Notes under the pieces: model-generated | Seen by the model: the letters and a program-made list of their open reading frames with translations, nothing else | Databases searched by the model: none | Told to the model about the DNA's origin: nothing | Assembly: GCF_028621895.1 (NCBI RefSeq) | Contig: NZ_CP117520.1 | Location: 558,001 to 622,000 of the forward strand | Source of the DNA: Acinetobacter sp. GSS19 | GTDB lineage: Bacteria; Pseudomonadota; Gammaproteobacteria; Pseudomonadales; Moraxellaceae | Direction of reading: 5' to 3' | Length of the DNA stretch: 64,000 nt | Part shown: positions 1 through 10,235 of the stretch, piece after piece | How the letters are laid out: the number at the start of each line of letters is the position of its first letter | Numbering within the stretch: the first letter of the stretch is position 1 | Made by a program: the position numbers and the translations under genes

Positions 1-394
1 GGAACATATCACCATCGGCATGCCGTTCATTGATGTAACGTTCATACAGGGCGTAATGGGTAGCATTGGCTGCCGAGCTTGGAATGATCTTCATTTGCAG
101 ATCCTGATTACGCTTCCAGGCTTTTTTTTGTGCACTGGTCATGATGAAGTCTTGTATGGGAACTCGGCAGGACAGGCATTGTCGGCAAAGATGACATTCT
201 GGGCGATAGACAAAATCCCCGCTACGACGAAAACCGATCCGTGACAGTTCGGAAAGGGTCACGACATCAATACGATGGGCAGGATCCAGAAAGACCATCC
301 GTGCTGATTTATTTTCCAAATAGCTGCAGTCATGGGGTGGCGTAATGTAATACTGTAAGTCATTTAATGGGGACTTAGGATGATAAGAGTTCAT
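1..394 (-). CDS. bpt: aspartate/glutamate leucyltransferase (Bpt/Ate family), 3'-truncated by the window
   Basis: The reading frame starts at ATG 394 (protein MNSYHPKSPLNDL...) and runs off the left edge, so only about 131 N-terminal residues are seen. The cysteine-rich N-terminal segment (CHLCRQCLSCRVP) followed by a basic stretch and YERYINERHADGDMF is typical of arginyl/leucyl-tRNA--protein transferases. The family transfers an amino acid from aminoacyl-tRNA to protein N-termini, in bacteria usually Leu onto N-terminal Asp/Glu, feeding the ClpS/ClpAP N-end-rule pathway. A GAGGG lies a short way upstream of the ATG. The gene follows aat by 21 bp on the same strand, so the two transferases are probably co-transcribed. 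The identity is firm; the C-terminal half cannot be checked. Confidence 0.88.
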   Translation of the reverse strand, partial: MNSYHPKSPLNDLQYYITPPHDCSYLENKSARMVFLDPAHRIDVVTLSELSRIGFRRSGDFVYRPECHLCRQCLSCRVPIQDFIMTSAQKKAWKRNQDLQMKIIPSSAANATHYALYERYINERHADGDMF

Positions 395-415
395 AATAAA
401 GGTCCCTCTTTATTG

Positions 416-1147
416 TCATTCGGTCAGTTTTGCAGTTTCTGCTATTGTTTTACTTGAAAATACACTGTCTTGATATTTTTTCCAATTGATGGGCGGTTGA
501 TTAATTACATCTTGTAACGATTTTAGATACGCTTGACGAGAAAGTGTACATGCTCCCAGACTCAATAAATGATCATTGACCAGTTGGCAGTCAATCCACG
601 GCAGTTGCTGTTCTTGTCCAATCAACATGAGCGTATAAAAGGCCATTTTGGATACATCGGTGCGTTGACTAAACATCGACTCACCAAAACAACCCTGTCC
701 AATGGTTACACCATAGAGTCCACCAACCAACTGATCTTGCTCCCAGACCTCAATACTATAGCCATAACCCGCTGCAAAAAGTGCAGAGTAACCCTCAATG
801 ATCTGTTCGCTGATCCAGGTTTCGTTGGCATAGTGACGGGGTAAGGCACAACAGCGAATGACCTGTTCAAAGGCTTTGTTGACTGTAATGTGGTAATCCT
901 GCTTTTTCATGGAGCGGAGTAAGGATTTACTTGGATGGTAGTGCTGTGGCTCGATAATGCATCTAGGCTCAGGGCTCCACCAGCAAATTGGTTCATCTTC
1001 ATTGAACCAGGGAAATAAGCCATGGGTATAAGCTTCATACAGCGTAGAAGGGGAGAGGTCTGCACCAATACAAATCAGTCCCTGGCCTTCAGGATCTGAA
1101 GCGATAGGATCAGGAAATAGATACTGTGAAGGTGGCAGCAATTGCAT
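416..1147 (-). CDS. aat: leucyl/phenylalanyl-tRNA--protein transferase
   Basis: The 243-residue protein starts [14 protein letters not shown] and carries the family signatures [16 protein letters not shown], [20 protein letters not shown] and the [18 protein letters not shown] segment. The frame stays open to 1210, but ATG 1147 is preferred because GGAG sits 7 bp upstream and family proteins begin at this point. The enzyme transfers Leu or Phe from charged tRNA to proteins with N-terminal Arg or Lys, marking them for ClpS/ClpAP in the cytoplasm. It lies directly upstream of bpt, so both branches of the bacterial N-end rule are encoded together. It is separated from trxB by a strong terminator, so it probably has its own promoter or depends on read-through. 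Confidence 0.95.
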   Translation of the reverse strand: MQLLPPSQYLFPDPIASDPEGQGLICIGADLSPSTLYEAYTHGLFPWFNEDEPICWWSPEPRCIIEPQHYHPSKSLLRSMKKQDYHITVNKAFEQVIRCCALPRHYANETWISEQIIEGYSALFAAGYGYSIEVWEQDQLVGGLYGVTIGQGCFGESMFSQRTDVSKMAFYTLMLIGQEQQLPWIDCQLVNDHLLSLGACTLSRQAYLKSLQDVINQPPINWKKYQDSVFSSKTIAETAKLTE

Positions 1148-1220
1148 GTCAAAGCTCCATCCATAAAATGCAGGGAAGTATGATGTTAAAGCAAATACTA
1201 CAAAATCCAAATACAGATAA

Positions 1221-1247
1221 AAAAAGCCGTCTAGTGACGGCTTTTTT
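1221..1247 (-). terminator. Rho-independent terminator of trxB
   Basis: AAAAAGCCGTC and GACGGCTTTTT pair around a TAGT loop, with A/T tracts on both flanks. It sits 20 bp past the trxB stop and before aat on the minus strand. Confidence 0.85.
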
Positions 1248-1267
1248 ATTCAGCATGTCTGAGAGAA

Positions 1268-2245
<978 letters not shown>

Positions 2246-2469
2246 TTAACAAAATTATACGGGAAATGCAGAGGGAGTTGTGTTCGATCAATGTCGATAT
2301 TATTGATCATGTAAATCGATTTGAGCTATATAGAAAAAGTTAACAACTCATCTAAATAATCGTGCATCTTTTTTCGTTGAACAGGTGCATAATATAAAGA
2401 TTTATTCTTTCACGCTAGCGATTCGCTACAGCAGAAGAACACGATAAATAATTGCTTACAGGACAGTAT

Positions 2470-5400
2470 ATGACTGCGGTGTCGAGTGTTTATGCACAGC
2501 GCTTACTATTAACCCTATTCTTGGTGTCATTCGGGATTTATCTGTTTCTGGCAACAGTAACCTATACACCTTTTGATCCGGGTTGGATGCATATTTCCAG
2601 TGATACCCAACAAGTTTCCAATGCCAGTGGGGTAGCGGGTGCTTGGATTGCGGATTTGCTGTTTGGCTTTCTGGGCTGGGCCAGTATTCTGGTGCCTTTA
2701 TACTTCTTTATTGAAGCCATCCAGGTCTGGTGGCCACGCAGTTTTCTCAACCGTCCTTTCCGTTATGCTGCACAATTTTTTATTGTTTTGGCTTCTTCGA
2801 GTCTGGTATATCTCTACGGTAATTTACCGGCAGATACCTTGGAAAATGCTGCGGGTGGCATTATTGGGTATGAGTTGGGGGAAAGTCTTTCTGGATTACT
2901 GACGATTTATGGTGCCACGATATTTCTGGTCGCGTTCTGGATTTTATTGGTGACTTTGGCGTTTGGTATCCAGTGGAATAAAACCTGGGCAACGCTGAAA
3001 GCAGCTCCGGCTTATTTACAGGATCTGTTCTACCGGAATGTACCAGAAAGTGAGTCTGCCTATGACCGTACTGAATTATCGGTTAAAAAGGGGATGCCAC
3101 AAAAAAATCTGAGCCCACAGACCGAAGTCGAAACCCCTGCGATACAAGAAGCTGTACCCGTCAAAACAGCCAACAAGCATGATGTAGTAGCTGCACGTCT
3201 GTTTGCTGAAATGGTAGAAAAAGAACAGCAAGCTGAGCCAGAAAACTTGCAGCCCCAATCCGTCTTGATTGATCCGGAAGATGAAGAAGAATTTGAACGG
3301 ACCTTGCAAAAAGCACATCAATTAGAAAAAGAAAGCCAACGCATTATTCCGACAGGCGAAGTCTGGCGGGCTTTGCAGGAACATGATGATCCCAAAAATG
3401 AGATTGAAGCCTTACTGAAAGCTGCAGATGATGAACAGCCATTGATTTTGTCACAAGAACATCATGCGGTAGAAGAACGGTCAATATCTGAAAAAACCGT
3501 TACTGCTGACCACAAAAATGCCAAAGGTGCAGACTTCAATCTGGACTGGAATGATGATGAAATTTTTGATGAATTATTGGCTGCAGTGCCCAATAACAAA
3601 ACTGTGGCTGATGTCCATACGCCATTTCAGTCCCAAACAGCTTTGTCAGAGGCATTGAACAGTTCCGCTGTTACCGCAACAGTCAATCCTGCGATTGCGG
3701 TGACCGCCAGTGCCATGACAGGTGCTACCCTCCAGCCTAAAGCTTTCTCGAATCTAGATACTGAACTCGATGCATTAGATGATTTACTGGTTGAGGAAGA
3801 TGAATTGATCGAAGCACGCTCTACTGTGCTCGAATCTAAAGCTGAGCTCGTAAGAGAAAAAACTGACTTTGCGCAGGAACAGCAAAATCACTTCATTAAG
3901 CCAGAGGAAAAGGCGCCGCTGTCCAAAGAACAATTTGTTGAGGCTTGGCAAGAAACTGCAGGTAAGCCGGAAGCGGATGCATTTTCTGAACTTGAAGATG
4001 AGTTCGACTTTGATGCGCCTTTAACCGATGCCGCAGGACGCCCTTTATCTCGTGCCATGCAGGTCGCACAAAAACGCCGAGATTTACCGACTTTGCCAGG
4101 ACTGGATTTGCTGGATGAGGTTGATCCAAACAAAAAAGTCAATTTCACGGCTGAACAGCTGGCACGTTTATCTGAACTGCTGGAAATTAAACTGCAAGAG
4201 TTCAATGTCAAAGCCAAGGTGATCGAGGCACAACCAGGACCAGTGGTAACACGTTTTGAGCTCGATCTTGCACCGGGTGTTAAAGCCTCTAAAGTGACCA
4301 ACATTTCCCGTGACTTGGCACGTTCCATGTCGATGGCTTCGGTGCGTGTAGTCGAGGTGATTCCGGGTAAACCGTATATTGGCATTGAAGTGCCGAATAG
4401 TAGCCGCGAAATGGTGCGCTTGATTGAACTGGTTCGAACGCCAAAATTTGAGGATCCCGAGGGTATCCTTTCCATGGCTATGGGTAAGGATATTTCCGGT
4501 AATCCAGTGATTACTGAATTGGGTAAAGCCCCTCACATGCTGGTTGCAGGCACCACCGGTTCGGGTAAGTCGGTGGCGGTGAACTCTATGATTTTATCCA
4601 TGTTGTTAAAATACACGCCGGATCAGTTACGTTTGATCCTGATTGACCCGAAACAGCTGGAACTGGCCAACTATAACGATATTCCACATTTGCTCACGCC
4701 TGTGGTTACGGACATGAAAGATGCCGTGAGTGCCCTGAACTGGTGTGTCAATGAAATGGAACGTCGTTATAAGCTGATGTCTTTCCTGAAAATTCGTAAA
4801 ATCAGCGACTATAACCGCAAGGTAGAAGAGGCGATTGCCAATGGCGAAGATCTGATTGATCCGACCTGGAAACCGAGTGATTCAGCGACCCAAGAACGTG
4901 CACCACGCTTAACGCCATTACCTTCGATTGTGATTGTGGCCGATGAGTTTGCCGATATGATCATGCAGGTGGGCAAAAAGGCGGAAGAGATGATTACCCG
5001 TCTGGCACAAAAATCCCGTGCAGCCGGTATTCACCTGCTATTAGCGACCCAGCGTCCTTCGGTGGACGTGATTACCGGTTTGATTAAAGCCAACATTCCA
5101 ACCCGTGTGGCACTGCGGGTAAACTCGAAAATTGACTCACGGACGATTCTGGATGCTGGCGGTGCAGAAGATTTACTCGGTCATGGTGACATGTTGTTCC
5201 TTGGGCCGGGTAAGATTGAGCCAGAACGTGTGCATGGGGCATTTATTGCCGATGATGAAGTGAACCGGATTTGTGATGCCTGGCGTGAACGAGCCAGTCC
5301 AAACTATGTTGATGAAATTCTCACCCCATTTGATGAAGAACCGACTTCACGTGGTTTTGAGGAGGGTGATGGTGGTTCTGAACGTGACATGTTGTATGAG

Positions 5401-5565
5401 CAGTGCGTGGCCTTTGTACTGGAAACCCGTAAAGCTTCGACGTCTTCGCTGCAGCGTAAATTTAGTCTGGGCTATAACCGTGCTGCCCGAATCATCGACC
5501 AGATGGAAGAAAATGGTATCGTCAGCTCGATGGGTGCCAATGGTAAACGTGACATTCTGGTTTAA
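2470..5565 (+). CDS. ftsK: DNA translocase FtsK
   Basis: The 1,031-residue protein couples division to chromosome dimer resolution by pumping DNA at the septum. The N-terminus (about residues 10-180) has four or so membrane segments. A long acidic, low-complexity linker follows (about 200-520), then the motor with Walker A GTTGSGKS near 695-702 and Walker B-type IVIVADEFADM near 820. A winged-helix gamma domain at the C-terminus (SSLQRKFSLGYNRAARIIDQME) reads KOPS sites. The frame extends to a TTG at 2452, but ATG 2470 has AGGA at ideal spacing and is preferred. The linker is shorter than in E. coli FtsK (about 1,330 residues). Confidence 0.95.
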   Translation: MTAVSSVYAQRLLLTLFLVSFGIYLFLATVTYTPFDPGWMHISSDTQQVSNASGVAGAWIADLLFGFLGWASILVPLYFFIEAIQVWWPRSFLNRPFRYAAQFFIVLASSSLVYLYGNLPADTLENAAGGIIGYELGESLSGLLTIYGATIFLVAFWILLVTLAFGIQWNKTWATLKAAPAYLQDLFYRNVPESESAYDRTELSVKKGMPQKNLSPQTEVETPAIQEAVPVKTANKHDVVAARLFAEMVEKEQQAEPENLQPQSVLIDPEDEEEFERTLQKAHQLEKESQRIIPTGEVWRALQEHDDPKNEIEALLKAADDEQPLILSQEHHAVEERSISEKTVTADHKNAKGADFNLDWNDDEIFDELLAAVPNNKTVADVHTPFQSQTALSEALNSSAVTATVNPAIAVTASAMTGATLQPKAFSNLDTELDALDDLLVEEDELIEARSTVLESKAELVREKTDFAQEQQNHFIKPEEKAPLSKEQFVEAWQETAGKPEADAFSELEDEFDFDAPLTDAAGRPLSRAMQVAQKRRDLPTLPGLDLLDEVDPNKKVNFTAEQLARLSELLEIKLQEFNVKAKVIEAQPGPVVTRFELDLAPGVKASKVTNISRDLARSMSMASVRVVEVIPGKPYIGIEVPNSSREMVRLIELVRTPKFEDPEGILSMAMGKDISGNPVITELGKAPHMLVAGTTGSGKSVAVNSMILSMLLKYTPDQLRLILIDPKQLELANYNDIPHLLTPVVTDMKDAVSALNWCVNEMERRYKLMSFLKIRKISDYNRKVEEAIANGEDLIDPTWKPSDSATQERAPRLTPLPSIVIVADEFADMIMQVGKKAEEMITRLAQKSRAAGIHLLLATQRPSVDVITGLIKANIPTRVALRVNSKIDSRTILDAGGAEDLLGHGDMLFLGPGKIEPERVHGAFIADDEVNRICDAWRERASPNYVDEILTPFDEEPTSRGFEEGDGGSERDMLYEQCVAFVLETRKASTSSLQRKFSLGYNRAARIIDQMEENGIVSSMGANGKRDILV

Positions 5566-5586
5566 ATGTTAACGAAAGTCTTCAAT

Positions 5587-5614
5587 AAAAAAGCCTGCAC
5601 ACGCAGGCTTTTTT
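5587..5614 (+). terminator. bidirectional terminator between ftsK and the convergent small gene
   Basis: AAAAAAGCCTGC pairs with GCAGGCTTTTTT around ACAC. A and T tracts on opposite sides allow it to end transcripts from both strands. Confidence 0.88.
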
Positions 5615-5625
5615 ATTGGGTGGAT

Positions 5626-5913
5626 TCAGGCAAACTTGGCCAATACGTCTAGAAATGGTGCGCTTTGACGTGGGTATTCCGCAATAACGTCATGAATGCG
5701 CTGGCCTTGTGGATTCTTTGCATTGAGATCACGGCCATCTGCGATGAATTGTGTCAACAGACGCTCGTAATCACTTGGACGCATATGTTTGAAAGCATGG
5801 TAAAGCACGTGAAAATCGCCATTCACGCCTTCAGGAGGAAGTTGGTTGAGGTAGGCAAAAACACGCTCATCGGACCATTCTTCATTGAAAGTTGCTGGCT
5901 GTGATAGTGCCAT
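5626..5913 (-). CDS. PA4642-like conserved small protein
   Basis: The 95-residue cytoplasmic protein (MALSQPATFNEEWSDERV...) has no signal peptide or membrane segment. The arrangement WSDERVFAYLN...DYERLLTQFIADGRDLNAKNPQGQ recalls the Pseudomonas PA4642 family of unknown function, in which a small helical protein ends in an ankyrin-like 'G.D.NA....G' turn. This is recognition from memory, not an alignment. GAGGAG lies 6 bp before the ATG, supporting translation. It is downstream of minE on the same strand but separated by a terminator. No function can be assigned. Confidence 0.7.
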   Translation of the reverse strand: MALSQPATFNEEWSDERVFAYLNQLPPEGVNGDFHVLYHAFKHMRPSDYERLLTQFIADGRDLNAKNPQGQRIHDVIAEYPRQSAPFLDVLAKFA

Positions 5914-5947
5914 GACAATCTCCTCAGTTAAAAATTCAAATTAAAAA

Positions 5948-5977
5948 AAGGCAAAATAACTGGCGTTATTTTGCCTT
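5948..5977 (-). terminator. terminator of the minCDE operon
   Basis: AAGGCAAAATAAC pairs perfectly with GTTATTTTGCCTT around TGGC. The run of A at 5943-5949 gives a U tract on the minus strand, just past minE. Confidence 0.85.
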
Positions 5978-6009
5978 GATTCAATCTGCTTGACTAATCA
6001 GTAATGAGA

Positions 6010-6282
6010 TTAACGTTCTTCAGGCAAATTGATATTCATTTCCAGCATTTCGATGTTGGCTTCAGAACGTACCTGCATCTGGATATGCTGTTCATCAACA
6101 CCACGCACGTAGCGGTTCACTACCTGCATGATTTCTTTCTTCATTTGGTCAATCTTGTCTTGGCTTAAACGTTTGCCCAAGCCTTGTTCTGAGGCAACGA
6201 TGACTTTTAAACGGTCTTTGGCAGTTTTGGCACTCGGCTGTTTATCGTCTGCACTAAAAAGTTTACTCCAGAATCCTGCCAT
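6010..6282 (-). CDS. minE: cell division topological specificity factor MinE
   Basis: The 90-residue protein starts MAGFWSKLFS, an amphipathic N-terminal membrane-targeting helix. It continues with the anti-MinCD helix region (AKDRLKVIVASEQG) and the C-terminal dimerisation domain that sets the topology of the Min oscillation. It stimulates MinD ATPase and keeps MinC away from midcell. The start is 3 bp after the minD stop, with GGAG inside the end of minD. This tight spacing supports translational coupling in minC-minD-minE. Confidence 0.96.
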   Translation of the reverse strand: MAGFWSKLFSADDKQPSAKTAKDRLKVIVASEQGLGKRLSQDKIDQMKKEIMQVVNRYVRGVDEQHIQMQVRSEANIEMLEMNINLPEER

Positions 6283-6284
6283 CT

Positions 6285-7097
6285 CTACGCTCCAAATAGT
6301 CGTGCTAACCAGCCTTTCGGTTTCACGGTGATATGACGATAAGGACGTTCTTCACCAAGGAAACGGGCTACGAGATCATCATAAGCCTGACCAGCATTTG
6401 CTTCTTGATAAAGAATAACCGGTTTACCTTCGTTAGAGGCTTGCAATACGCTTGCGCATTCTGGAATTACGCCGAGAGTCGGGACGCGTAAAATATCCTT
6501 GGAGATGTCATCAATGGTAAGCATTTCCTGACGATCCGCACGTTCCGGGTTATAACGGGTGATGCATAAATGTTTGCGTACACGTCCTTCGTTTTGTTCT
6601 ACTTTTTTGGTTTTGCTGTCCAGCATGCCAATAATCCGGTCAGAGTCACGCACCGAAGAAATTTCCGGATTCGTGACAATGATCGCTTCATCTGCATGAT
6701 ACATTGCCAAGATCGCACCACGTTCGATACCGGCAGGAGAGTCACAGATAATGTAGTCAAATTCTTGTGAAAGCTCATCGATTACACGTGCTACACCTTC
6801 ATCGGTGAGGGCATCTTTGTCGCGTGTTTGAGATGCAGGCAAAATATAAAGATTTTCAATATCCTTATCACGGATTAATGCCTGCTGTAAGCGGGCTTCA
6901 TTATTAATCACATTGACAAAATCATAAACCACGCGGCGTTCACAACCCATGATCAAATCAAGGTTACGCAAGCCTACGTCAAAATCGATCACAACAGTTT
7001 TATGGCCACGTAGGGCTAAACCTGTTGCAAAAGATGCACTTGTTGTAGTTTTACCCACACCACCTTTGCCTGATGTTACGACAACAATTTTGGCCAC
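6285..7097 (-). CDS. minD: septum site-determining ATPase MinD
   Basis: The protein is a 270-residue ParA/MinD-type ATPase. The deviant Walker A KGGVGKTT is at about residues 11-18, switch regions VIDFDVGLRNLD and YIICDSPAGIERGA follow, and the C-terminus GWLARLFGA is the amphipathic membrane-targeting helix. The frame is open to an ATG at 7121, but GTG 7097 is chosen because AGGAG lies 8 bp upstream and homologues start at (M)AKIVVVTSGKGG. MinD recruits MinC to the membrane and oscillates with MinE. It sits between minC and minE in one operon. Confidence 0.95.
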   Translation of the reverse strand: MAKIVVVTSGKGGVGKTTTSASFATGLALRGHKTVVIDFDVGLRNLDLIMGCERRVVYDFVNVINNEARLQQALIRDKDIENLYILPASQTRDKDALTDEGVARVIDELSQEFDYIICDSPAGIERGAILAMYHADEAIIVTNPEISSVRDSDRIIGMLDSKTKKVEQNEGRVRKHLCITRYNPERADRQEMLTIDDISKDILRVPTLGVIPECASVLQASNEGKPVILYQEANAGQAYDDLVARFLGEERPYRHITVKPKGWLARLFGA

Positions 7098-7162
7098 CGA
7101 ATCCACTCCTGTTATGGTCATTCACCCTTCATTTCGGGTTGTTATGGTGTTTAATTTATACC

Positions 7163-7867
7163 TTAAATTTCCAGAGCTTCAAATTCAAGCTCTTGGTTAT
7201 TATTCAAATAAATATGTACAGGTTTTTTGCTCATATGCTGCGGGATGTCATCCGCAACGCAATAGGTTCCTGCAATAGATACCAATTCTGCTTCTAGTGA
7301 ATGGCAGAAAATCCGTGCGGTGGTATTGCCGCCCGCGCCGGCGATGACTCTACCACGAACACTGCCATAAATATGTATATTTCCTGAAGCGATCACTTCC
7401 GAGCCACTGTTGATGCCTGCATTGATAATAATATCGCCGTGGTCTTGTACCAGGCATTGGCCGGTACGCAAAATTTCGTTGTGATAGGCACTGCTGTGAC
7501 GCAGGATTTTTGCCGGTTCTGCTGTTTCCGTCGCAGCTTCAACCGGTGTTTCTACAATCTGTTCCTGGGTCGGCTTAATCCGCTGTAAAGGACGATCAGC
7601 TGGTAGAACCGGGAACTGAATGGCGCGCGCCTGGTCACCTAACAGACCATCAATCACAGCCATGGGTTGCAAATCCAGACTAATCAATAACTGGATCAGG
7701 GCAATTAACTCTTGTTCGACGGTGCTGTCTAAAATGACCAGTGCACCTTGATACGCGCTTTCATGTAATAGGGAGGTCAGTTGCTGGCGGATTGCGTCAT
7801 GATCATTGGTATCAAAGGTTAACCGGGTGAAATTCACCATTCGCCCGGTAATCCGTATGTCAGCCAT
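7163..7867 (-). CDS. minC: septum formation inhibitor MinC
   Basis: The 234-residue protein has a MinC N-terminal domain ([18 protein letters not shown], about 1-105) that inhibits FtsZ polymerisation. A proline/glutamate-rich linker (about 110-140) precedes the C-terminal beta-helical domain ([25 protein letters not shown]...[17 protein letters not shown]), which dimerises and binds MinD. AAGGA precedes the ATG. It is the first gene of minCDE and 65 bp upstream of minD. Confidence 0.95.
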   Translation of the reverse strand: MADIRITGRMVNFTRLTFDTNDHDAIRQQLTSLLHESAYQGALVILDSTVEQELIALIQLLISLDLQPMAVIDGLLGDQARAIQFPVLPADRPLQRIKPTQEQIVETPVEAATETAEPAKILRHSSAYHNEILRTGQCLVQDHGDIIINAGINSGSEVIASGNIHIYGSVRGRVIAGAGGNTTARIFCHSLEAELVSIAGTYCVADDIPQHMSKKPVHIYLNNNQELEFEALEI

Positions 7868-7993
7868 AATTATTCCTTGAGCGCTTCAGACGGAATTGAT
7901 GGAATGTCGAAGCAAATGTTGTAAATAGAGCAAATCCTAGACCAAATCGGTGCAATTCTCTAGTTGCACGATCAAATATTTTTTAGTAAATGT

Positions 7994-9037
7994 TTATTCT
8001 TTCCCTTGGTCATGTTTTTCTAAAGTTTCCAGCCACTGTTTGACTTTGACCTGTTTATGCAGGGCGTCCAGACTTTCAAAAACTGCCGATTCTACCAGTT
8101 GTTCCAGGGCTGCGTTTTCAATGTTGAGTTGGCTGATATTTTCTGCAATCTCCCGATAAATTGGATTTGGTTGCTCAGCATTCCCCGAAGTCCAGGGTTG
8201 TATGAGCCCCAAACTGATATTTTCGCCCAGACGCTGTCCAATGCTCTGGATCTGCTGCTCAATACGCCCACCAACCAGCGGAATCAGGCGGAGTAGCTGG
8301 GTCAGTTCCGGCGTATCTTCAATGGCTTGGTTTACCACCAGTCCTACATTTTTAGCAATGTGCTGTTGCTGCTGTTGGAGTTGTGTGGCCAAGGTTTCTT
8401 GTAGAATTTCAACCAGTGCATTGGCGAACAACTGACGGTGATGATCGACCAGATCGTGGATAATCTGTTTATGTGTGGTACTGGTGCTAAGTTCGCGTTT
8501 GATGCCTTCCAGCACGGTCAGGACGATACGGCTGGACAATTCTTCCAGCATGACATGATAGTAAAATTGCACGCGTTTGGAGAACCATTCTGGAATGACC
8601 TGATAGCCGAGTTCACTAAGCCGGTAAGCAATGACACTGGCGCGTAACAGACGCAAGAAACGCAGTTCCGGCATAATCGCCAGGATTTCATACCAGTGCA
8701 CAAAAGGGAAAAAGAACCAGCGTGGATGGTGCTGCCGAATGATTGCGGTCAACCAGCGCAGCAATAACTCAACAATTAGATAACCGGTAAACCATTCTTC
8801 AGTTTTGATTACCCAAGGGTGCAGTTCACTGCGGTAAAACTGCAGGGCTTCAGGCAGATGCAGAAAGGTAAAAATGGAGGCACCGAAATCACTCATCAGC
8901 ATGGCATTGGCTGCCAGACAGAACAGGTTAATGACGATGAGCAGCATCATGAACATGTCATAAATTAAAAACAGCTTCCAGGACCAAGTATCATGACGGA
9001 TCGGGTGGAAACTGTTTTTAATCGGGTTGAGTGACAT
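7994..9037 (-). CDS. membrane protein with a voltage-sensor-like N-terminal domain and no pore domain
   Basis: The 347-residue protein has hydrophobic segments at about 21-48 and 82-100 and a third around 108-140. The last reads FVHWYEILAIMPELRFLRLLR, with Arg at 126, 129 and 132, like the S3-S4 paddle of voltage-gated channels. The segment EWFTGYLIVELLLRWLTAI resembles S2. No S5-pore-S6 follows. Instead residues about 150-347 are soluble and helical, with a glutamine-rich stretch near 225-235. It may be annotated elsewhere as an ion-transporter relative; the voltage-sensor reading is my inference. It lies between minC and an acyltransferase on the same strand. Confidence 0.7.
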   Translation of the reverse strand: MSLNPIKNSFHPIRHDTWSWKLFLIYDMFMMLLIVINLFCLAANAMLMSDFGASIFTFLHLPEALQFYRSELHPWVIKTEEWFTGYLIVELLLRWLTAIIRQHHPRWFFFPFVHWYEILAIMPELRFLRLLRASVIAYRLSELGYQVIPEWFSKRVQFYYHVMLEELSSRIVLTVLEGIKRELSTSTTHKQIIHDLVDHHRQLFANALVEILQETLATQLQQQQQHIAKNVGLVVNQAIEDTPELTQLLRLIPLVGGRIEQQIQSIGQRLGENISLGLIQPWTSGNAEQPNPIYREIAENISQLNIENAALEQLVESAVFESLDALHKQVKVKQWLETLEKHDQGKE

Positions 9038-9068
9038 AAGCGCCTTAAATCGGTGAAATTTAGAAAAA

Positions 9069-9989
9069 TTAGCTGTTTTGATACTTGCGCTTCATCTCAT
9101 CGATGAGCTGATCTTTTTCACGCCAGACCTGGTCCAGCCATGCCTGAAAACGCTGGCGATATTCAGGATCATCCTCATAATTGCCGCCATGCACCCAGTC
9201 AGGAATCTCGATTTTGCGCATATGCACCGCAATCCGTGAAACCTCACCCAGCCAGAAATGATGATATTCCGGAATGCCATCAGGATAAACGATGGTCATG
9301 TCGACAAGCGCATCAATCTGGTCACCTAAAATGTTCAATGCCAGCGCCAGTCCACCGGCTTTGGGTTTGAGCAAGTGTTGATACGGAGATTGCTGCTGCT
9401 CATGTTTTTGCTGGGTAAAACGTGTGCCTTCGAGATAATTCAGTAGCGTAAAGGGTTGACTGAGCAACTGTTCACAAGCTTTACGTGCTTCAGCCAGATC
9501 ACGGGTTTTGAGTTCCGGATTTTTCGCAATCTGTTCCTTGCTATGACGTTTCATCATCGGGAAACCGAGAATTTTGAATGCCTGACCAACAAATGGAATG
9601 AAAATGAGTTCCCATTTGGTAAAGAAACGGGTCAGGGGCATACGACGTAGACCGAAATATTGATTCACGGTGGTATCGACCCAGCTTTGGTGATTGCAGA
9701 CCATCAAATAGCGACCCTGCAAGCTCAGCTGTAAATCGGGCTCAATTTCAATATCCCAGTGCAGATGCGGCAACACACGATCAATCAGCCAATTGTTCAC
9801 ACTGAGCCAGCTGTTGGTAATTTGGATGTTGGTTTGATCCACTTTACGTGATTTTTTGATGAGCTTGGTCAAGCCCAGTGCCAGAACAGGAGGGCCATGT
9901 AGAAAGGTACTGCCGGTAATGACCGAACCTACAGTGAGGCCTCGTTTGATTTTTTGTAATAATGGTTGTTTCTGTGGATGAGATGGCAT
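9069..9989 (-). CDS. PlsC-like acyltransferase (YihG-type)
   Basis: The 306-residue protein has the acyltransferase box NHQSWVD (NHxxxxD) near residue 98-104 and a second block NYLEGTRFT (EGTR) about 90 residues later. These are the catalytic and phosphate-binding motifs of 1-acylglycerol-3-phosphate acyltransferases. A hydrophobic N-terminus (about 18-42) suggests inner-membrane association. The length and layout match the E. coli YihG branch better than PlsC (about 245 residues). The likely role is acyl transfer to a lysophospholipid, but the substrate cannot be read from sequence. It is 31 bp upstream of the voltage-sensor-like gene on the same strand. Confidence 0.85.
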   Translation of the reverse strand: MPSHPQKQPLLQKIKRGLTVGSVITGSTFLHGPPVLALGLTKLIKKSRKVDQTNIQITNSWLSVNNWLIDRVLPHLHWDIEIEPDLQLSLQGRYLMVCNHQSWVDTTVNQYFGLRRMPLTRFFTKWELIFIPFVGQAFKILGFPMMKRHSKEQIAKNPELKTRDLAEARKACEQLLSQPFTLLNYLEGTRFTQQKHEQQQSPYQHLLKPKAGGLALALNILGDQIDALVDMTIVYPDGIPEYHHFWLGEVSRIAVHMRKIEIPDWVHGGNYEDDPEYRQRFQAWLDQVWREKDQLIDEMKRKYQNS

Positions 9990-10123
9990 ACAACAATCCT
10001 GCTGGATAATTCGGTCTGTAAACGAATGTGATCAAATATAGCCAGAGTTTCACCGAGAAGAAAGCCAAAAAGTTGACTGTGAAGGAATTATGGTGAAACA
10101 GCTCACACTCATGAAAATTCTTA

Positions 10124-10136
10124 TTACAAATTGTAA
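10124..10136. promoter_or_regulatory. perfect palindrome TTACAA-A-TTGTAA
   Basis: A 13-bp inverted repeat lies in the divergent region between the acyltransferase and the OmpA-like lipoprotein, 100 bp before the latter's start. It could be an operator; no regulator is assigned. Confidence 0.3.
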
Positions 10137-10235
10137 CTAAATGCTTTATTGTTAACAAAAAATCAATGGTCTAGCGCCATTTTTTCTTTCATCATCCCTC
10201 ATGTAAACAACAAACACAATGTAAGGAGGCATGCA

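Noticed and set aside
3888-4475. 195-codon open frame on the minus strand inside ftsK
   Set aside because: It is fully antisense to the conserved FtsK motor region, is serine/arginine-rich, and resembles no family; it is a codon-bias shadow.
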